Shown in pieces: positions 48,601 to 62,231 of a stretch of DNA of 64,000 nucleotides. The DNA is from Ulota crispa. Its lineage: Eukaryota; Streptophyta; Bryopsida; Orthotrichales; Orthotrichaceae. The stretch lies in the NCBI GenBank assembly GCA_963920765.1, contig OY987243.1, positions 32,177,060-32,241,059 on the forward strand. Direction: 5' to 3'. Made by a program: the position numbers and the translations under genes. Position 1 is the first letter of the stretch, and each line of letters begins with the position of its first letter. The notes under the pieces were generated by a model that was given only the letters and a program-made list of their open reading frames with translations, was not told where the DNA came from and ran no database searches.

Positions 48601-51600
48601 GTCAAGTTCAATGTTTAACACTCCTGGATTCCATAGTTGGTAGTCCGGTTCTTTCTTACTTGTTTGAAACATCGTATTGTCATTCTAGAGCCCCATTAAT
48701 ATTCTACTAGAAACTGTTAATCATTTCCTTCTGATCTAGGTGGAGCACCCTGTGACCGAAATGGTGACCGGCCAAGATCTTGTTGAATGGCAAATCCTTG
48801 TTGCCAATGGCGAGGTTCTTCCTCTTCAGCAGAGCGAAATAATGTTGACGGGTACGAAGCACAATTCATTGATTGGAATATCTCTATTGAATTTTTCCAG
48901 TAAATTTAATTACTAAAGTTTGGATTTTTGTTATATGGGAAAAATGAGAACCAGTAGGGTTTTCAGTAGTATTAGACGGCTTCTGGAACTTTAGACAGCA
49001 TCATCAGGAGAATCGTTGTCATTGTTCATGGAGAGGTCTCCCAAAGGGCACAGTGATCACACAGGCCGCCCCATGAATCATGTCAAAAATTTGTTTTTTA
49101 CTGTTGCCTGAAAGTTTGTGAAATAGTTTAATCCTATTGAAAATGTTGTTATAAGAAAGAAGATTAAGGTATATTTTACTACATTGCACATTAATATGTT
49201 TCATTGGTGACGACTACTTTTGTGCATTTTTTGAACTTGTGGCATCCGTGCTCAGAAGTTATTCCTTTCTCACATACCAGTTGGTTGTTATTCTAATGTT
49301 TTGCCAGGCCACTCATTTGAAGCCCGCATTTACGCTGAGAACGTTCCAAAGGGTTTTTTACCTGCTGCTGGATTTCTACATCACTATAGCCCTCCATCGG
49401 CCTCTTCAACTGGTAATTGACTATGAACTTTTGCCCTTCTTCCTTCTAGGGTGACAAGTGTAGAGTGTAACGGGTAACTGTGAGGGCATTAGCGAGGAAA
49501 TATGCTTGAAATGGCCTCTACAAGACATTCCCACTGGAAATAGTGGCACTTTTCCACTCAACCACTCTACCACTCTTCGTCTCAACCATGTCCATTTCCA
49601 CTCAATAATGATGCTTTGTTACTTAAACAGTTCTATTATTGTTTCATCGCACAGATTGCGAAAGTTTTAAGATGTTCAACTTTGATATTACTATTCACAT
49701 GAACTTATTCTGATGAGGGATACTAGTTGATTTCAAATTCTCTTCTGTTCTATCTTATGTGGAGACCATTTCTATATGAGATTGTTGCACATCTTCTACA
49801 TGCAATGCAGATTTTAAATAAACGGATATTTTTCCTGGGCTGATGATTGTCTCTCTTTGAATCATCAAAATTTGCTAATATTGGCTGATCATGCGATGCC
49901 GTGCATATCGTTGTATATTGTTCATAAATTGTTTTATTTTCCCAACAAATTTGGGCTCATTTATCGTTTACTGAATGTTAGCATGCCCTTTTCAGTGAGA
50001 GTGGAAACCGGGGTTGGGAAGGGGGACACGGTGAGCGTCTTCTACGATCCCATGATTGCCAAACTTGTAGTCTGGGGTCGTGATCGTTCTACAGCTTTGA
50101 CGAAACTAGTCGACTCATTAGCAAAATTCCAGGTCAGTCTTTCTTGCAACTTGATGTTTTATAACTTTCTGGCAGCTTTGGATTTACAAGAGCTAGCTTG
50201 ACTATGTGTCAATGTCGTGAGGATAAGTTGAATTTATAAGAGTTTTTATATTTCGAGCGTTCTGAGAGCTTTGCTTAATTTCAGATAGCTGGACTGCCTA
50301 CAAATATCGGTTTTCTAAAGACTCTTGCAAGTCATCATGCGTTTGCTGCTGGGGATGTTGATACACATTTTATTGATCGATTCAAAGCCGATTTACTTCC
50401 TTCAACACAAGCAGACAGCACCCAGGAACCCAAGGTGCCCAATGCTACTCAATATGGTGCAGCATTGGCAGCTGCAGCTCTTGGGATCAAGTCTACACGT
50501 AAGCCTACACCTCATTTGAGTTCAAGTAAGACATAGATTTCCAACATTCAGAACTTGTGGAATGATATAAGGTCCACCAGAAGGACTTAATCGACAATGA
50601 AGAGTGAATGGATGCTCATGATATATGCAGAAGGGAGACATGATGGACTCAATTCGATCTGGAGCTCCGGTTCTGGGTTTCGTCTAAATCATGCATACAC
50701 GCGCATGCTACATCTTGACTGGAAGTCGGAAATCGGTAGTTCGGCTCCTGAGCCTCTTTCTCTAAAACTCACTTATGGCAAATCTGGCAACTTCATTGTG
50801 GAGGTACAACCTACTTCGTCGAAATATTGTTGACGGTGCTAAGTTTCAGCCATCTTTAAACACATTCCCTTCTGTTGATATAGCGTAGTGTCAATGATAT
50901 CTGGAGTTGTTTGTTGTCTCTATTCAAAGGGTAGAGACGAAATAATGGTCTGAAATCTTTCTTGTCTTCAATGAAATTGAGACGTGTCAATAACAGTAGG
51001 AGGGGCTTATCATTCCAGAAAACGAGTTTCTTATATCCAGTAGAATTGTGAAATACGAGTATGAGAATAGTGGCATTCTAAGATAATCAAATAGGGCTTT
51101 TGAAATTTTCAGTCAATGAAGGTTCTGTTGAGGATTATATGGAAGGAGTTGTATGAAAATTTACATAATTATCTCGGGTACACAGACGTTTGAGATTAGC
51201 TGCTTGTTTCTTGTTGTCCAAGATGTGTCATGAAGTAGAAGCGCATTGCAGGGAGACAAGATGGTGAAGATGACTGTCACTGGCGAAGAGTTGCCAGAGA
51301 ATAGCTCTGACTTGAGACTGAGTTTGAACTCAAAATCTGTCCCGGTCAGCCTTGCGCAATTTGCTCAGGTTCTTGTCGACCGTTCTCTTCCTTTTTGTCT
51401 TTGCGACCTAGGATCCAATGTTATGGACTTCTGAACTGTGTGTATAAAATATTAGGCGCGGAATTGCTTCTGAACCTTCCAGAGTGAAACAGGGGGGTCT
51501 TAGCCACGTGCACTTATGGGAAGGACATGAGCACCACCATTTTACGATACCAGTCACAGTGTATGACACGGATGAGTCTAATGAGCACCAAAGATCATCA

Positions 51601-53146
51601 CATGGCCAGCACGACAGGAGCCCGGCTCACGGCCCTGGTGCTGTCTTGGCACCAATGGCAGGCCGAATTGTGAAGATATTTGTCGCCAACGGAACAAGAG
51701 TGAAGAAGGGGGACTCAATTCTTGTGCTTGAGGCTATGAAGATGGAGGTAATATCGTATTTTCTTTGTCAGTTTTTTTGTAAAATTCATCATAAAGATTC
51801 TTGAGTAGTAGTGGCATGGCATCTTTTAAGAGCAGTTTTTTTGAGCGTAAAGACCACAGCTCACTGGCCCTGAGAAGCTCTCACTCGTTTAAATCGACCT
51901 CAGGGATTCCTTTTCATGCCAGTTCAGAAGGTGCTCAACAAGGGTGCTCTAGAATGTTATGATGTCTTCTTCGAGTTTTGGAGAATAATTTTGTCCTATT
52001 CCTACGTCCTCAGTCTTGTGGCCAAAGGAGTCCACGTACCCTTCATCTTTCCTTTTTGTCACCAATTCCACTTTTGCTGTATGACCAGCACGTTGTAAAA
52101 GCTCCAAGTGACGGGGTAGTCAAAAGCGCTGAAGTGGAAGTCGGCCAACAAGTTTCTGACAGCACGGTTTTGTTTCAAATTGAGGTTTGCACTTTCTCTC
52201 TCTCTCTCCCCTCTGTGGTGGTCACGGGAAGCTTGGAACTTCAGAATCATCTTAAGTACGTTGGGAATACATGATAATACGTACTCGGCCAGAGTTTCAA
52301 GGTCTTAGTTGCACTTCTCAACCTGATTTGTTTTCCTCATAGAGCTTTCAAGTTTTCATGTATACAACTAATTGAGGTATTTAAGAAAGGGAAAATTTCA
52401 TGGATACCCCTGAAGTTTGCCATATTTTCATAGATACCCCTGCTTTTTCAGAAATTTCACAAAATACCCTTGGACCAAAATTTTCAAGTGTTTGTTTTGT
52501 TGTGCATGCCACTTCCCTTCTTCCTTTGTGCGCACGCATAACAAAAAAGAGGCAGTGTGCGCACAAAGGGAGAAGGAAGTGACATGTACAACAAAACAAA
52601 CGCCTGAAAATTTTGGTAGAAGGGTATTTTGTGAAATTTCTGAAAAAGCAGGGGTATCTATGAAAATATGGCAAACTTCAGGGGTATCCATGAAACTTTC
52701 CCTTTAAGAAACTTAGCTACGTTGAACCCATTCAAGACACTTCCAAACGGAAACCCTGCCGTAGAATTTCTTTGGAGGATGGATTATCTACTAATACTGG
52801 TGTGCTTGATCAGTTTCATGGTTGGTGAATTAGTACCTTTGTTGAAATTTGAACACTCCTTCCTGTTCCTGATGTCACCGTCACTGACTCTTTTATGCTC
52901 AAACTATGACGCTTAACGACAACGTCAATGACTACATCAAGCTTGTTGTACGCTTTGAAGATTTCTTTCTCTATCTTGACCACAGAAGTGCTTAGATTTT
53001 AGTGCCGCATGCTTGTACTGTCCCTCTGGAGATGCCATTCACATCCTCTAGATTCCAGCATATTGGTGGATGTGAGTTTTGTTGACATATTCGCGATTTC
53101 CTACTGACCAATGACCGTCCTGCTTCAACAGATGCAAGCTGCCTGA
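45695..53146 (+). CDS. MCCA: 3-methylcrotonyl-CoA carboxylase alpha (biotin) subunit, 16 exons, 796 aa
   Basis: Exons: 45695-46204, 46532-46653, 46829-46976, 47293-47430, 47567-47662, 48092-48151, 48478-48570, 48740-48851, 49308-49412, 49996-50132, 50285-50498, 50631-50803, 51252-51368, 51493-51747, 52089-52184, 53132-53146. All phases agree. Residues 1 to about 95 are Ser/Arg-rich, as expected of a mitochondrial transit peptide. The biotin carboxylase domain starts at [16 protein letters not shown]. It includes the ATP-grasp loop GGGGKGMRIV (about 256-265), [24 protein letters not shown] and [20 protein letters not shown]. The biotinyl domain has the EAMKME site, with the biotin Lys at about residue 758. 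Known reaction: ATP-dependent carboxylation of 3-methylcrotonyl-CoA in mitochondrial leucine breakdown, together with the beta subunit MCCB (not in this window). The last exon codes only MQAA and is inferred from a strong acceptor; without it the frame would run to VGNT* at about 52274. Intron 15 contains a Mutator-like MITE. Confidence 0.95.
52389..52702. mobile_element. Mutator-like MITE in MCCA intron 15, perfect 9-bp duplication, 314 bp
   Basis: Termini GGGAAAATTTCATGGATACC and its near-perfect reverse complement at 52683-52702. The two arms (about 150 bp each) are inverted copies almost to the centre. TTTAAGAAA is duplicated at 52380-52388 and 52703-52711. The outer GGGAAAAT-TCA-ATRC motif resembles the element at 36518, so the two may be distant relatives. 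Confidence 0.93.
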
Positions 53147-54223
53147 GACCCGACTACGTTTGTAAGGAGGATTGCCATCATCCATTGGAGCTGACAGGAG
53201 CGTTTTTCTTTCAAGTGTAAAGAAAAGTAATGTAATTTCGTATTTTTCTCTTTGTACATAAATAACCGTGAACCTTTCATTGGTGTTCACAGGTGTAAAT
53301 AGTTCACCTGTATTGGTCACTAGCGACAATGGAACAAGCATGGTTTGCAAATTTTTATCTCTTCTTCTGTCGACACAGTTCCGAACTTCTTCAAGAAAGT
53401 CTTTGCTGCAAAAGTTATGTACTTGACCTTCTGTAGTTCTTTTGTTAAAGGACGAATCTTATAGCTGTAGACTCTCAAGTTTTTGGAAAGAAGATATCTA
53501 GGTCAATTGGTGGTTTGAATGGTTTACAGGAGATATTTGTAGTGTTGGTACACTTCAATCTCTTTATTCTTAACCCACTCTCAAACAACATTCTAGAATA
53601 CCTTGCACACTTGCATCATTAGTTGGCGTCAAGGTTGGAACTTTGTGCAAAAATTTGGGTTGCAGGATAGTACATATAGCCCAAGGGAGAACACCAAAAA
53701 CAGATTTGGCGCAACTATATGTATATTTGTCTTTGTTTAGTGATGAGGGAAGAGGCAAATAAAAAGGGATTCCACACATCCAAAAGATTCTCAAAATTCA
53801 ACTTCCCTCCTTAGTTTTTAAGAACAATTATAAGGATTTGTCAATGATGCAAATTCCAAGCCTACTTTTAAAGCTTCGGTTTTTAATCTTCCAACAAAAA
53901 TTCTAATCTTGATGCCCTCAATTGTCATTGATTAAAGCTCACTTGTCAAACATATACAAATCTAGTAAAGAAGCTAGGACCTCTATGGATAAGGTTAAAG
54001 AGGTTTTGGCTTTAGACTCATCAATTCTTGTAGTCATTGCACTCGAGGCATTCTACTTTTCCAGGTGTTCACACTAAGTCTCAAGTCCCATCAAATTCTT
54101 AGAATTTTTTGTATGAACAAGTTGTGTTTGGGACTTGTAGCTTCACACTGGGAGGTGTCAAAGTTGGAACTTTTGCCAAAAGGGGACAAAAAGAGGTTTT
54201 CAAAAGTAGGCTTGAAATTTAAA

Positions 54224-55078
54224 CCCTAAAGGACTTGATCCATTTTGAAATGGTCAAATTTCATGTCTAAGCTCAAATTTATCTTTTTAGGTGTGTTCAA
54301 ACAAGAATTTTATATTTTTATTGCTTGAAACTATGAATGGTATATCATTGCAAGAAATTTCAATTTGTTTCATCAAAAATTTGTAATTGTTATCATTTTT
54401 TTTTCAAAAATGAACATAAATAAGTTAAAATAGCAAAAAAAATCCTAATTGCTTGAATTTTTTTTCAAGAGGTACAAGCAGCATTAAAGACTAGTGTGAA
54501 AAAATTTCGATTGCTTATTTTATTTTTTACACCCAAAATAGCCACAACAAAGAATTTATAGTCAAATTTGACTATCAAACCAAGTTTATCTTTATATTTA
54601 ATTAATTCATAAAATTTTGATATTTTTTGCTAGAAGAAACATTCATTTTCTATTTACGTTAAAAAAGTTGATAAATATGATGAAAATTTTGAATTACTGT
54701 AAATTTTTAAAGCTAAATTTGGAAATAAAATATTACCAATTAGAATATATATTAAGAAAATCTATAATTTCTACCATAATAGAATGGTAGAATGAGAAAC
54801 ATAGTTTTGTAGTTTAAGTTTGAAACGCATTTAAAGAGTAGAAAATATGAATGGAAAACACACCATATTGTGTTATTTGGATTCTAACACTTGGAGCTTT
54901 CAATGGAATTAACTCTTTCAAATTTTGACATTTTTCACAAAAATTAAATGGAATAGAAAAAAAATTTGCTAAGCTTCATTTATTAATTTGAACCACGTAT
55001 CAAAAATCAATATTTTGAAAGTTACAATCAAGGTTGACCAAGGTGCATCCAAAAAGTGGATGCGCGGACCTTTAAGGG
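54224..55078. mobile_element. Possible TTAA-type element, about 855 bp
   Basis: The right end GGTCCGCGC complement, reading GCGCGGACCTTTAAGGG, is followed by TTAA (55079-55082) and fits the group. The best left partner is TTTAAACCCTAAAGGACTTGATCC near 54218, one base off a TTAA-CCC junction. An alternative left end is TTAACCCACTC at 53570. The pairing is uncertain. Confidence 0.35.
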
Positions 55079-56289
55079 TTAAGATAACCAACCATGTCAT
55101 TGAACACTCCAATCCGCTAGATTTTATGAAAAAATAAGGTGAGAAACTTGGTTTTTTAGAACCTTCTTTGGTTTTTAGAATCCCTTTTATTGAGTCTTGC
55201 TCCCTCCTTATTACTAAGAAAAACAAACATGCTTATAACCAAACCAAAGGCGTCAAAGTTCTTTGTTGGCTTTCTTTTTGAATGCAACAAGTGTATCTTC
55301 TAGGTGCTCAATCCTCCAACACAAGTTCCAACTTTGATGTCCACTATTGCTTTGCAAGTTCTAACGTAGTTCACTTGGAATGCCTACATGGTAGCATTTT
55401 TAGAAAGAAACTGGGATAAAAAAGCAGGACTACACTCTAAGAGTTGGGTCTTGCCAAAATAAAACAAAAAACCCAACCAAGAATCAGATTTTAATGATGA
55501 AATTGTATAAAATGTTTAAAATATTTTATGGTATTTCTTTTTGCTCCCCTTACACTCTAACAAAATTGAGGTTTGGTGTTGAATTAAGACTTGGAAATTA
55601 AGCTGGAACATAAACATAATGCAAATGGCCCCCCTTAAAATTAAATAACAAAATTTTAATTCATACCGCTTTGAAAATAGCAATTTTTATCTTACCTTTG
55701 ACAACAAAACGGTCGCGAGATGGATTTGTATGCAACTATGATTTCACACCAAATCCGTTTCTCTTTTACTTCGGTTAAAAATTACAGAAATTGGGGTAAT
55801 ATTTTGGGAAATTATGGTCCCTGCCTGGCAAAATACAAAACGCATGATGTCAAAAACCTCTGCATGTGCAACAGCAACTAACTAGCAGCAGTACAAACTT
55901 CTACTTCTTTTTCTACTTCTTTTTCTTTTCATTTTTTTCTCACCTTTTGCTCCTAAAAACTTTCAGTCTCTGCTCCAAAAGCCATGGACCACATACAAAG
56001 TGGCATACAAATACATGGGCAGTGGGTCCCACCGAGCTTTGACATGCGGCCACACCCATGTGGATCTTCAGTCAGGTTTGATTTTCCAGGTAAATGGTCA
56101 CATCCGGGTCCTGCCATGGACAGCTACCGGTTGACATGCAAGGTTTTTGTCAAAACATGTGAACTTTGTGTGAAAACTTCCTTGCGGAGCAATTAAGAAA
56201 ACAACCCACTGCTCTTTCATAGCCAAACTATGGATGACAATCATCAAAAAATAGATGAAATGAATATAATTAAATGAGTCCAATACAAA

Positions 56290-56413
56290 TACTACAAGAA
56301 AGATTGTCCAAATTGTGTCCAAATTAACAAGAACATATCCAATTTGACAAAAAAAATGCTAGAGCTGACAAATTGACCAAAATTGTCCAAATTGACATTG
56401 TTCCTTTGTAGTG
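56290..56413. mobile_element. Short CACTA-like MITE, 124 bp
   Basis: The left end TACTACAAGAAAGATTGTCC and the right end reading GACATTGTTCCTTTGTAGTG are inverted. AAA is present on both sides (56287-56289, 56414-56416). The inside is repeated TTGTCCAAATT-type sequence. Confidence 0.6.
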
Positions 56414-57179
56414 AAATACATTGACAGCACATAGTTTCTATTCAAAAATGACTCCACAACAAATTTTGAAGCTAGCACTCTATAGATGCCATGTTCACCT
56501 AATTTTAGACTATTTATACAATCCTAGTTTTTTTTGCAAAATATCTAAAACATGTCCATGTTTTTCATGTAAATTATGGTTTCTAAATTTAAAATGTTCA
56601 AATGAGATAATTGTGACACAATGTATCTTTGTATATGTGTATGTATATATGTATTATCTATCCTCTACCAACAAATTCATTACGTGTAAGACAAATAATC
56701 AATACATGTCAAATAGTGTGATGTTGTAATGATGTTTTGGTGTATAGTTTTTTTCTTGAATCCATTCAAACCCTGAGAGTGCAAGAGTTGGGTAGCATGT
56801 ATATCTACAATCTTTTAATGCAAAACTAGATTATGGTTTGAGAAGATTTCATAAATAAGATCTCCATTCTTACAAGTTTTACAATCTTCTTCCATCTCTT
56901 TATGAACAAATTTAGAACCTTGTACAGATAATCATGAAACACCTAGTGATAAAATTTAGTTAAAAAAACAGACAAAACTTCTTTCTGAGCATACTTGGCT
57001 CTAAGCATTCTTGGATGTACTTCATCATTTCACGCAGCAAGCTCAGTTGTCCACATTCTAGATGGTCAATGCAACAAACAAAGTGGGCCAAAGAGGGAGT
57101 CGAGCATTCCATGGAAAGATGACAAAAAATTTGCACCTTGTTTCATGATTGTTGTGGGGGAACATTTTTTCGAACATCA

Positions 57180-57430
57180 TTGAAGGGGGTTATTAGCATG
57201 GGTTACTCCATTCACTCCAGTGGGCAAGGCCAGGGCAGGGGTGATCAGAGGGCCGTGATAATACAGTTTGACTGTGAGCAATTGAGTGGGGGTCTTAAGG
57301 GCATTTGTGCCGTAGCCGGCCATTCTGTTACCATCAAGAGTACCTGCTTCCAGAGCAGCTGGGTTTTGCTCAATGCCAGCCAGACCTGCAAATTGATTGC
57401 CTTTCCCTCTTACCTCCATGGGCGGTTCAC
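57180..57430. other. GC-richer island of unknown origin
   Basis: A 250-bp stretch of higher GC than its surroundings, open on both strands (minus-strand frame 57506-57177; plus-strand frame 57138-57617). Neither product is recognised. It abuts a CCCAGGT minisatellite and a Harbinger-like element; a captured gene fragment is possible. Confidence 0.4.
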
Positions 57431-57445
57431 AAATCACAACATTCC

Positions 57446-57521
57446 CCCAGGTCCCAGGTCCCAGGTCCCAGGTCCCATGTCCAAAATTCCAAATCTCAAG
57501 TCCCAAGTCCCAAGTCCCAAG
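57446..57521. repeat. Seven-bp minisatellite (CCCAGGT / TCCCAAG)
   Basis: About four perfect CCCAGGT units, a degenerate middle, then three to four TCCCAAG units. It produces repetitive frames on both strands that are not genes. Confidence 0.9.
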
Positions 57522-57550
57522 GCCATTCTCAAACCATCATCATTATCAAT

Positions 57551-57877
57551 TGGGGGCTTCAAACATAAAATTTGGCCTTCGAACTTCTCACCTCATAGGA
57601 TCTCTGCTCACCAATGAACTGTTTTAGTTCCCTCGCACGTGCAAAGTTTGAGAAACTCGTGAGTTTGCGGAAGTTTCTGCAAAAGAAGTTTTGGGGTTTG
57701 AGGACGCAGGTGCATTAGCCCCGGGAAGCCACGAAAGTGAGTTTCTGAAGTTCACTCCTCACGTGGATCAAGTTAGGAGTGAAGTCCAGAGGTGAGTCAC
57801 GTCACGGTTCACTAGTGAATTCACAAAGATGAATCACGACGTGAGTCACCTGAAAAAGTTTAAGTTTGAAGCCCCCT
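57551..57877. mobile_element. Harbinger-like MITE (AGGGGGCTTCAAAC family), 327 bp
   Basis: Ends TGGGGGCTTCAAAC and GTTTGAAGCCCCCT, with AAT duplicated at 57548-57550 and 57878-57880. Similar at both ends and in internal subrepeats to 23531-24113, but shorter inside. Confidence 0.82.
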
Positions 57878-59294
57878 AATCAAGAGAGTGTGCAAATTGG
57901 GATATAAGGCCGCTTTCACGATCATGAAAACTTGGGGCTATTTCAACCAAGTTTTCAGCTCAAATGTCCTCAAGAACAGCCCAAGCATCCATTATAATCA
58001 TATTGTAATGTGAGTCAATCTCCTTTTGTGTAAAGGCTTCAAGGTTAAAAAGTTGAGGCCTCTAGTGCAAATTTTGAATATTTCAAAAGAAAAGGGATAA
58101 AACAAAAAAAACCTAGTAGAGCCATAAATGTTTGTATTTCTTCCTACAATATTATCTTAAAATAGTAATTTTATAATTTAATTAAAATAATCATAGTTTA
58201 AAACAAAATTTGACAATGGCCTTGCAGTTAAGAATTGACCTTTCCCTACTTTTGGAGGGCCCAGTTTCAAAAGTTGGGACCATGTTATGTCTGTTTTTAA
58301 ATATCAAATATGTCTTAAGAATTTGGCCTTGACTCCTAGTGTAAAGACTTGAACCCTTGAAGGACCATGGCTATGTTTGACTAAAGTCATTAAAGGCTGT
58401 CACTTTTAGGGGAATAAATTATAAGGTAGGAAGAAAAGTTTTTTTGAAAATTCAACTATAGAATCTTGCCCAAGACTACAAGAGGTGCTTGTGGAGAAGA
58501 AAATAGGTCACTTTAGATGAAGTAGAGTCAGATACTGACATCCAAACTAAAAAAATAGTTTCTCTTTCCTTCATGTCCAAAACTTTCAAATCCTTTGACC
58601 ACTGTCATAGTAAAAAAATGCTTTACACATAGTTGAGGTTTATTTCCTCATTGTAGAAGGCCATGTGTGTGGAGTATTTTCAAATGAACTAGAGGAGTAC
58701 AATATACCATATAAATCCTTGCAATGCTCAAAGCTCATGAAAATTGCAAATACACTAGGCAAATTTGGAGGCATTATGTACATTTCAAAAATCTAAATGA
58801 AACTGATCCAAATCGTGAACACCAAGCTTAACACCAAGGAATCTCATTGCACTACAACATGGAAATTTTTAATTTATTAAAATACTAAAAATGTTCAAAG
58901 AAATTAAACTTCCAAATTTACAAAGAGCATATGGACTAGAGGGTTGGGCATCTTCCAAGACAAGCCCCTTTCACTCCACTCCCCTTTGCCCAAGTACTTG
59001 TACTAGTGCACAATTTGCACCTTGTTCCCCTAAAGGTTGATTAGCTTTGGAGTCAGAATTTGTTTGCAAAGGACAAGCCATGCCCAAACTTTCCCTCCTT
59101 CTCTAGTTTTGATCATTTCTTACATAACTTCTTGCTCAAAAGTCATAATGAAGAAAAAACAAATCCCCACATAGGTCTTTGAATTCATCACATTTTTTTT
59201 AAATTCCAAAATATCTTGAAAACTACCACAATTGTAGGTACATGCCCAAAATCTCAAATTTCCCTTAAAAGATCAATGGTCTTTTATGGCTTAA

Positions 59295-60230
59295 CCCCTA
59301 AAGCCATGTTGTCCCCTCGAGGGACAAATGGGATTTTGGGCAGGTACCTATGGCCTCAATTTTTCACTTGATTTTTTGAAACTTTTATTGAAGATTAAAA
59401 AACACATTTGCTTTTGGGGAATATAAATTTTATTCTAGTCTATGCCCGGGAGCAAAAGTTATGCCCATATAAGCAAAAAAATATGGAGATCACATAACAA
59501 ATGTTTATGGAGATTGGGTAGCAAAAAAGAATTTACAAAAACTTCAAAAGAAACTTCATTTTTTTTCTCATAGGTTATAGTTTTGTCTACATATGAAGCT
59601 TTGATTCATTCCATTTGGACTAGTTATGAGAAAGTTATGGACAATCTTGTTTTTTGGGCAATTCAAGCATCTTCTTGAAAAAATAACTTATAAACTTCAT
59701 TTCTGAATGCATGTTTAACATTTTTTCAAAACAAATTGTTGGAAAGGGTGAAGTTTTCTTTCTAGAAAAATCTCATCATTGGGATTATTCCATTGCATTT
59801 GCAGGGTTATTAACAATTTAAGTTTTTGTTCAATCTCATACCTTCTTCTACCTAATTTTTAGTTTACAAGAATGAAAGTTAATTATCGGTTTTGATTTTT
59901 TCCAAAGATTCTCAACTCAATTTCCCACCAGAAGAAAAAAAACCTCAGAACTCTTTGGTGCAAAAGTTTTAAGTAAAAAAAGTTCAAAGTCAAATAATCT
60001 AATCATGCAAGGTGCAAAAAAGTTTGTTTTCTACACTTTAAACGCAAATATCTTGCAATGTTTGTGGTTGAAATTTTTGAATTTTTTTTGCACATTCTCA
60101 TACTAGTCTAGTACAAGATCCTACAATTAGATATGCAAAAAGACCAATTTTCAAACCTTTTTACTCTTTGCAATAGAAATGGTAATTTTGAGTGTCTTTT
60201 GATAAGATAAAGGCCTCAGGGCTCTAAGGG
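59295..60230 (-). mobile_element. TTAA-flanked non-autonomous element, 936 bp (family A, copy 2)
   Basis: TTAA at 59291-59294 and 60231-60234. Reverse-complement copy of 19986-20898 along its full length. The ends CCCCTAAAGCCATGTTG and GCCTCAGGGCTCTAAGGG match the corresponding ends of copy 1 after reversal. No open frame is kept between the two copies, so neither appears to code. Confidence 0.8.
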
Positions 60231-61611
60231 TTAAAGATATTTTTAAAGAATCAACCAATGAGAAGCCAACATCGGAAGTATCAATTGTTGGGAAAGCAAG
60301 CTAAACTAGTAGTGTAAAGCCACTTTACTATTTTCATATTAAGCTCCATGCTTTTTTGAATCTTCAAATTTCTCCAATTTTGATTGGTTAGGAGGTTCAA
60401 AATTAGAATTTGTAGCTTCATGCAAAGAGCTAGGTATCACTAAGTCCTCGATATTTGGTTGGTTGAGATATCAACAATTGGAACTTATCTATGGGCACCA
60501 AAATTTGCAAATATGAGCAGCAAGGGACTTTTAAGAACTATCCAATTACTTGTATTTGGAAAGTTTTGCACGAAAGACTACAAATAAATACTTTGGGACC
60601 TAGTGAAGCCTATAGCTTAGAGTTTGAGACATTTGTGCCTTAAATTTTATTGTAAATACATAAATGTTGCAATACAAGTGAAGTGATAGAATCAATATAC
60701 GATCCAAGTCTTAATAAATTTCTTGAACTTTCATTGAATCTCAATAACAAGACCATTTTAGTTGCTCTTTTTGTTTATTTTATAAAAGTTAGAACCGATC
60801 TCCTTAGCAATTCAATCAGAAAAATCGCTCAAAGTGGGAAGGTTGTATTGATATCATCAATTCTGTAAAATTTCATACCTCGTTTCTTACGTGGCTACAG
60901 TAGCTTTAACTGCTGTATCTTAAAAGCGTAGTGGTACAACAGATAAATCCTAAAATTTCTTATCCACATTGATGAACTCATCAATTGTGGGGACAAACTC
61001 TAGGGTGTAGCTTTCAATTAATTATCACAAATTCAATCTTTAATTTCAAACGTCAAGTATAGGGAGGTTTGGATAAGATCAATGCCTTAGGCAAGAAAAC
61101 AACGTTGATCGCATCCAATCATGGACTATCAATAAACATTAGAATTTATTAGGCTTGGAACACAAAAAAGAGAGGGGATCTTAATACTATCCAATTTTTT
61201 TTACAAAGGTCAACCTTACCCAAGCATCATTGTACTCACAATTGTTGGAAGATTAATTTAAACATATTTCTAGTATTATGTTATTAAAAACACATTAATC
61301 CAAACAATTTTTTTAAATTAAAAAAAATCAAAATCTTGTTGATTATCTATCTCTCCATTTTGTTCTACTATTATTCTTCGGCCTAGTACCTTGGTTGCTT
61401 ATGAATTAAACATTTTAACTGAGTGCATTACAACGGATTTGGACCCAAGAATGGGCCCCTTCCCCCAAAACTATGGGAACTTTGGGAACACTTCCACAAC
61501 ACTTCCACATAGGCAATTTGCAGCAGTATAACATGGCATTAGGGCAACCACGTCACATATTATTATTTAATTATTAATTTTGGAAAAAAAAATCTTTTTT
61601 TGACTTTTTTA

Positions 61612-61618
<7 letters not shown>

Positions 61619-61699
<81 letters not shown>
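61619..61699. repeat. (AT)n microsatellite, about 80 bp
   Basis: Forty uninterrupted AT units. Length is likely to vary between individuals and assemblies. Confidence 0.97.
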
Positions 61700-61704
<5 letters not shown>

Positions 61705-62231
61705 ATTTTATTTTTCTAACGACCAGCAATGATTAGTTCCAACATTGGGAACATCCAAACTCATAGCCCATTCTTGGCCCAAATCCCTTGTAATGCAAGC
61801 TTTGAATTGTAACAAAAGTATTGAAATTGTAATTCTAACATGGCATTACTCAAAACTTTTGATTGAAATTTGGGTCATGATTTGAAGCAAACAATGTCTA
61901 CAGTGAGTGTAGGTTTTCTGTGAAAAATACTTATCGGATTTGTGACAAATGACATTCTTGTTTTATAATAACAATATGAGTGGATATTATTGATTGCTAC
62001 AAGAGCGTTTTACCAAGAACTCTAAGCACTCTTCAAATACCACTGTTCTATTGAAGTGATGTGCATCCTATTAGCCATTTATGAATGTACATGAGAGGAT
62101 TGAGTAATATAATCCCCTTATAAGTTTACATGTTTTCTAGTGTGCATCTCTTTTTAATTCTACACTCACCAACTTCAATTAACATATTTAATTGAAATAG
62201 TGAATCCATTCCCTTCAAACTAATTGCTTAG

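Noticed and set aside
52381-52707. Similar frames on both strands starting [14 protein letters not shown]
   Set aside because: They arise because the MITE is an inverted repeat; nothing about them suggests translation.
53574-55078. A 1.5-kb TTAA element starting at TTAACCCACTC
   Set aside because: The ends share only CCC; the shorter pairing from 54224 fits better, and both remain doubtful.
57177-57627. Frames of 76-159 codons on both strands
   Set aside because: They run through a minisatellite, the two strands compete, and no family is recognised. Kept only as a GC-rich island.
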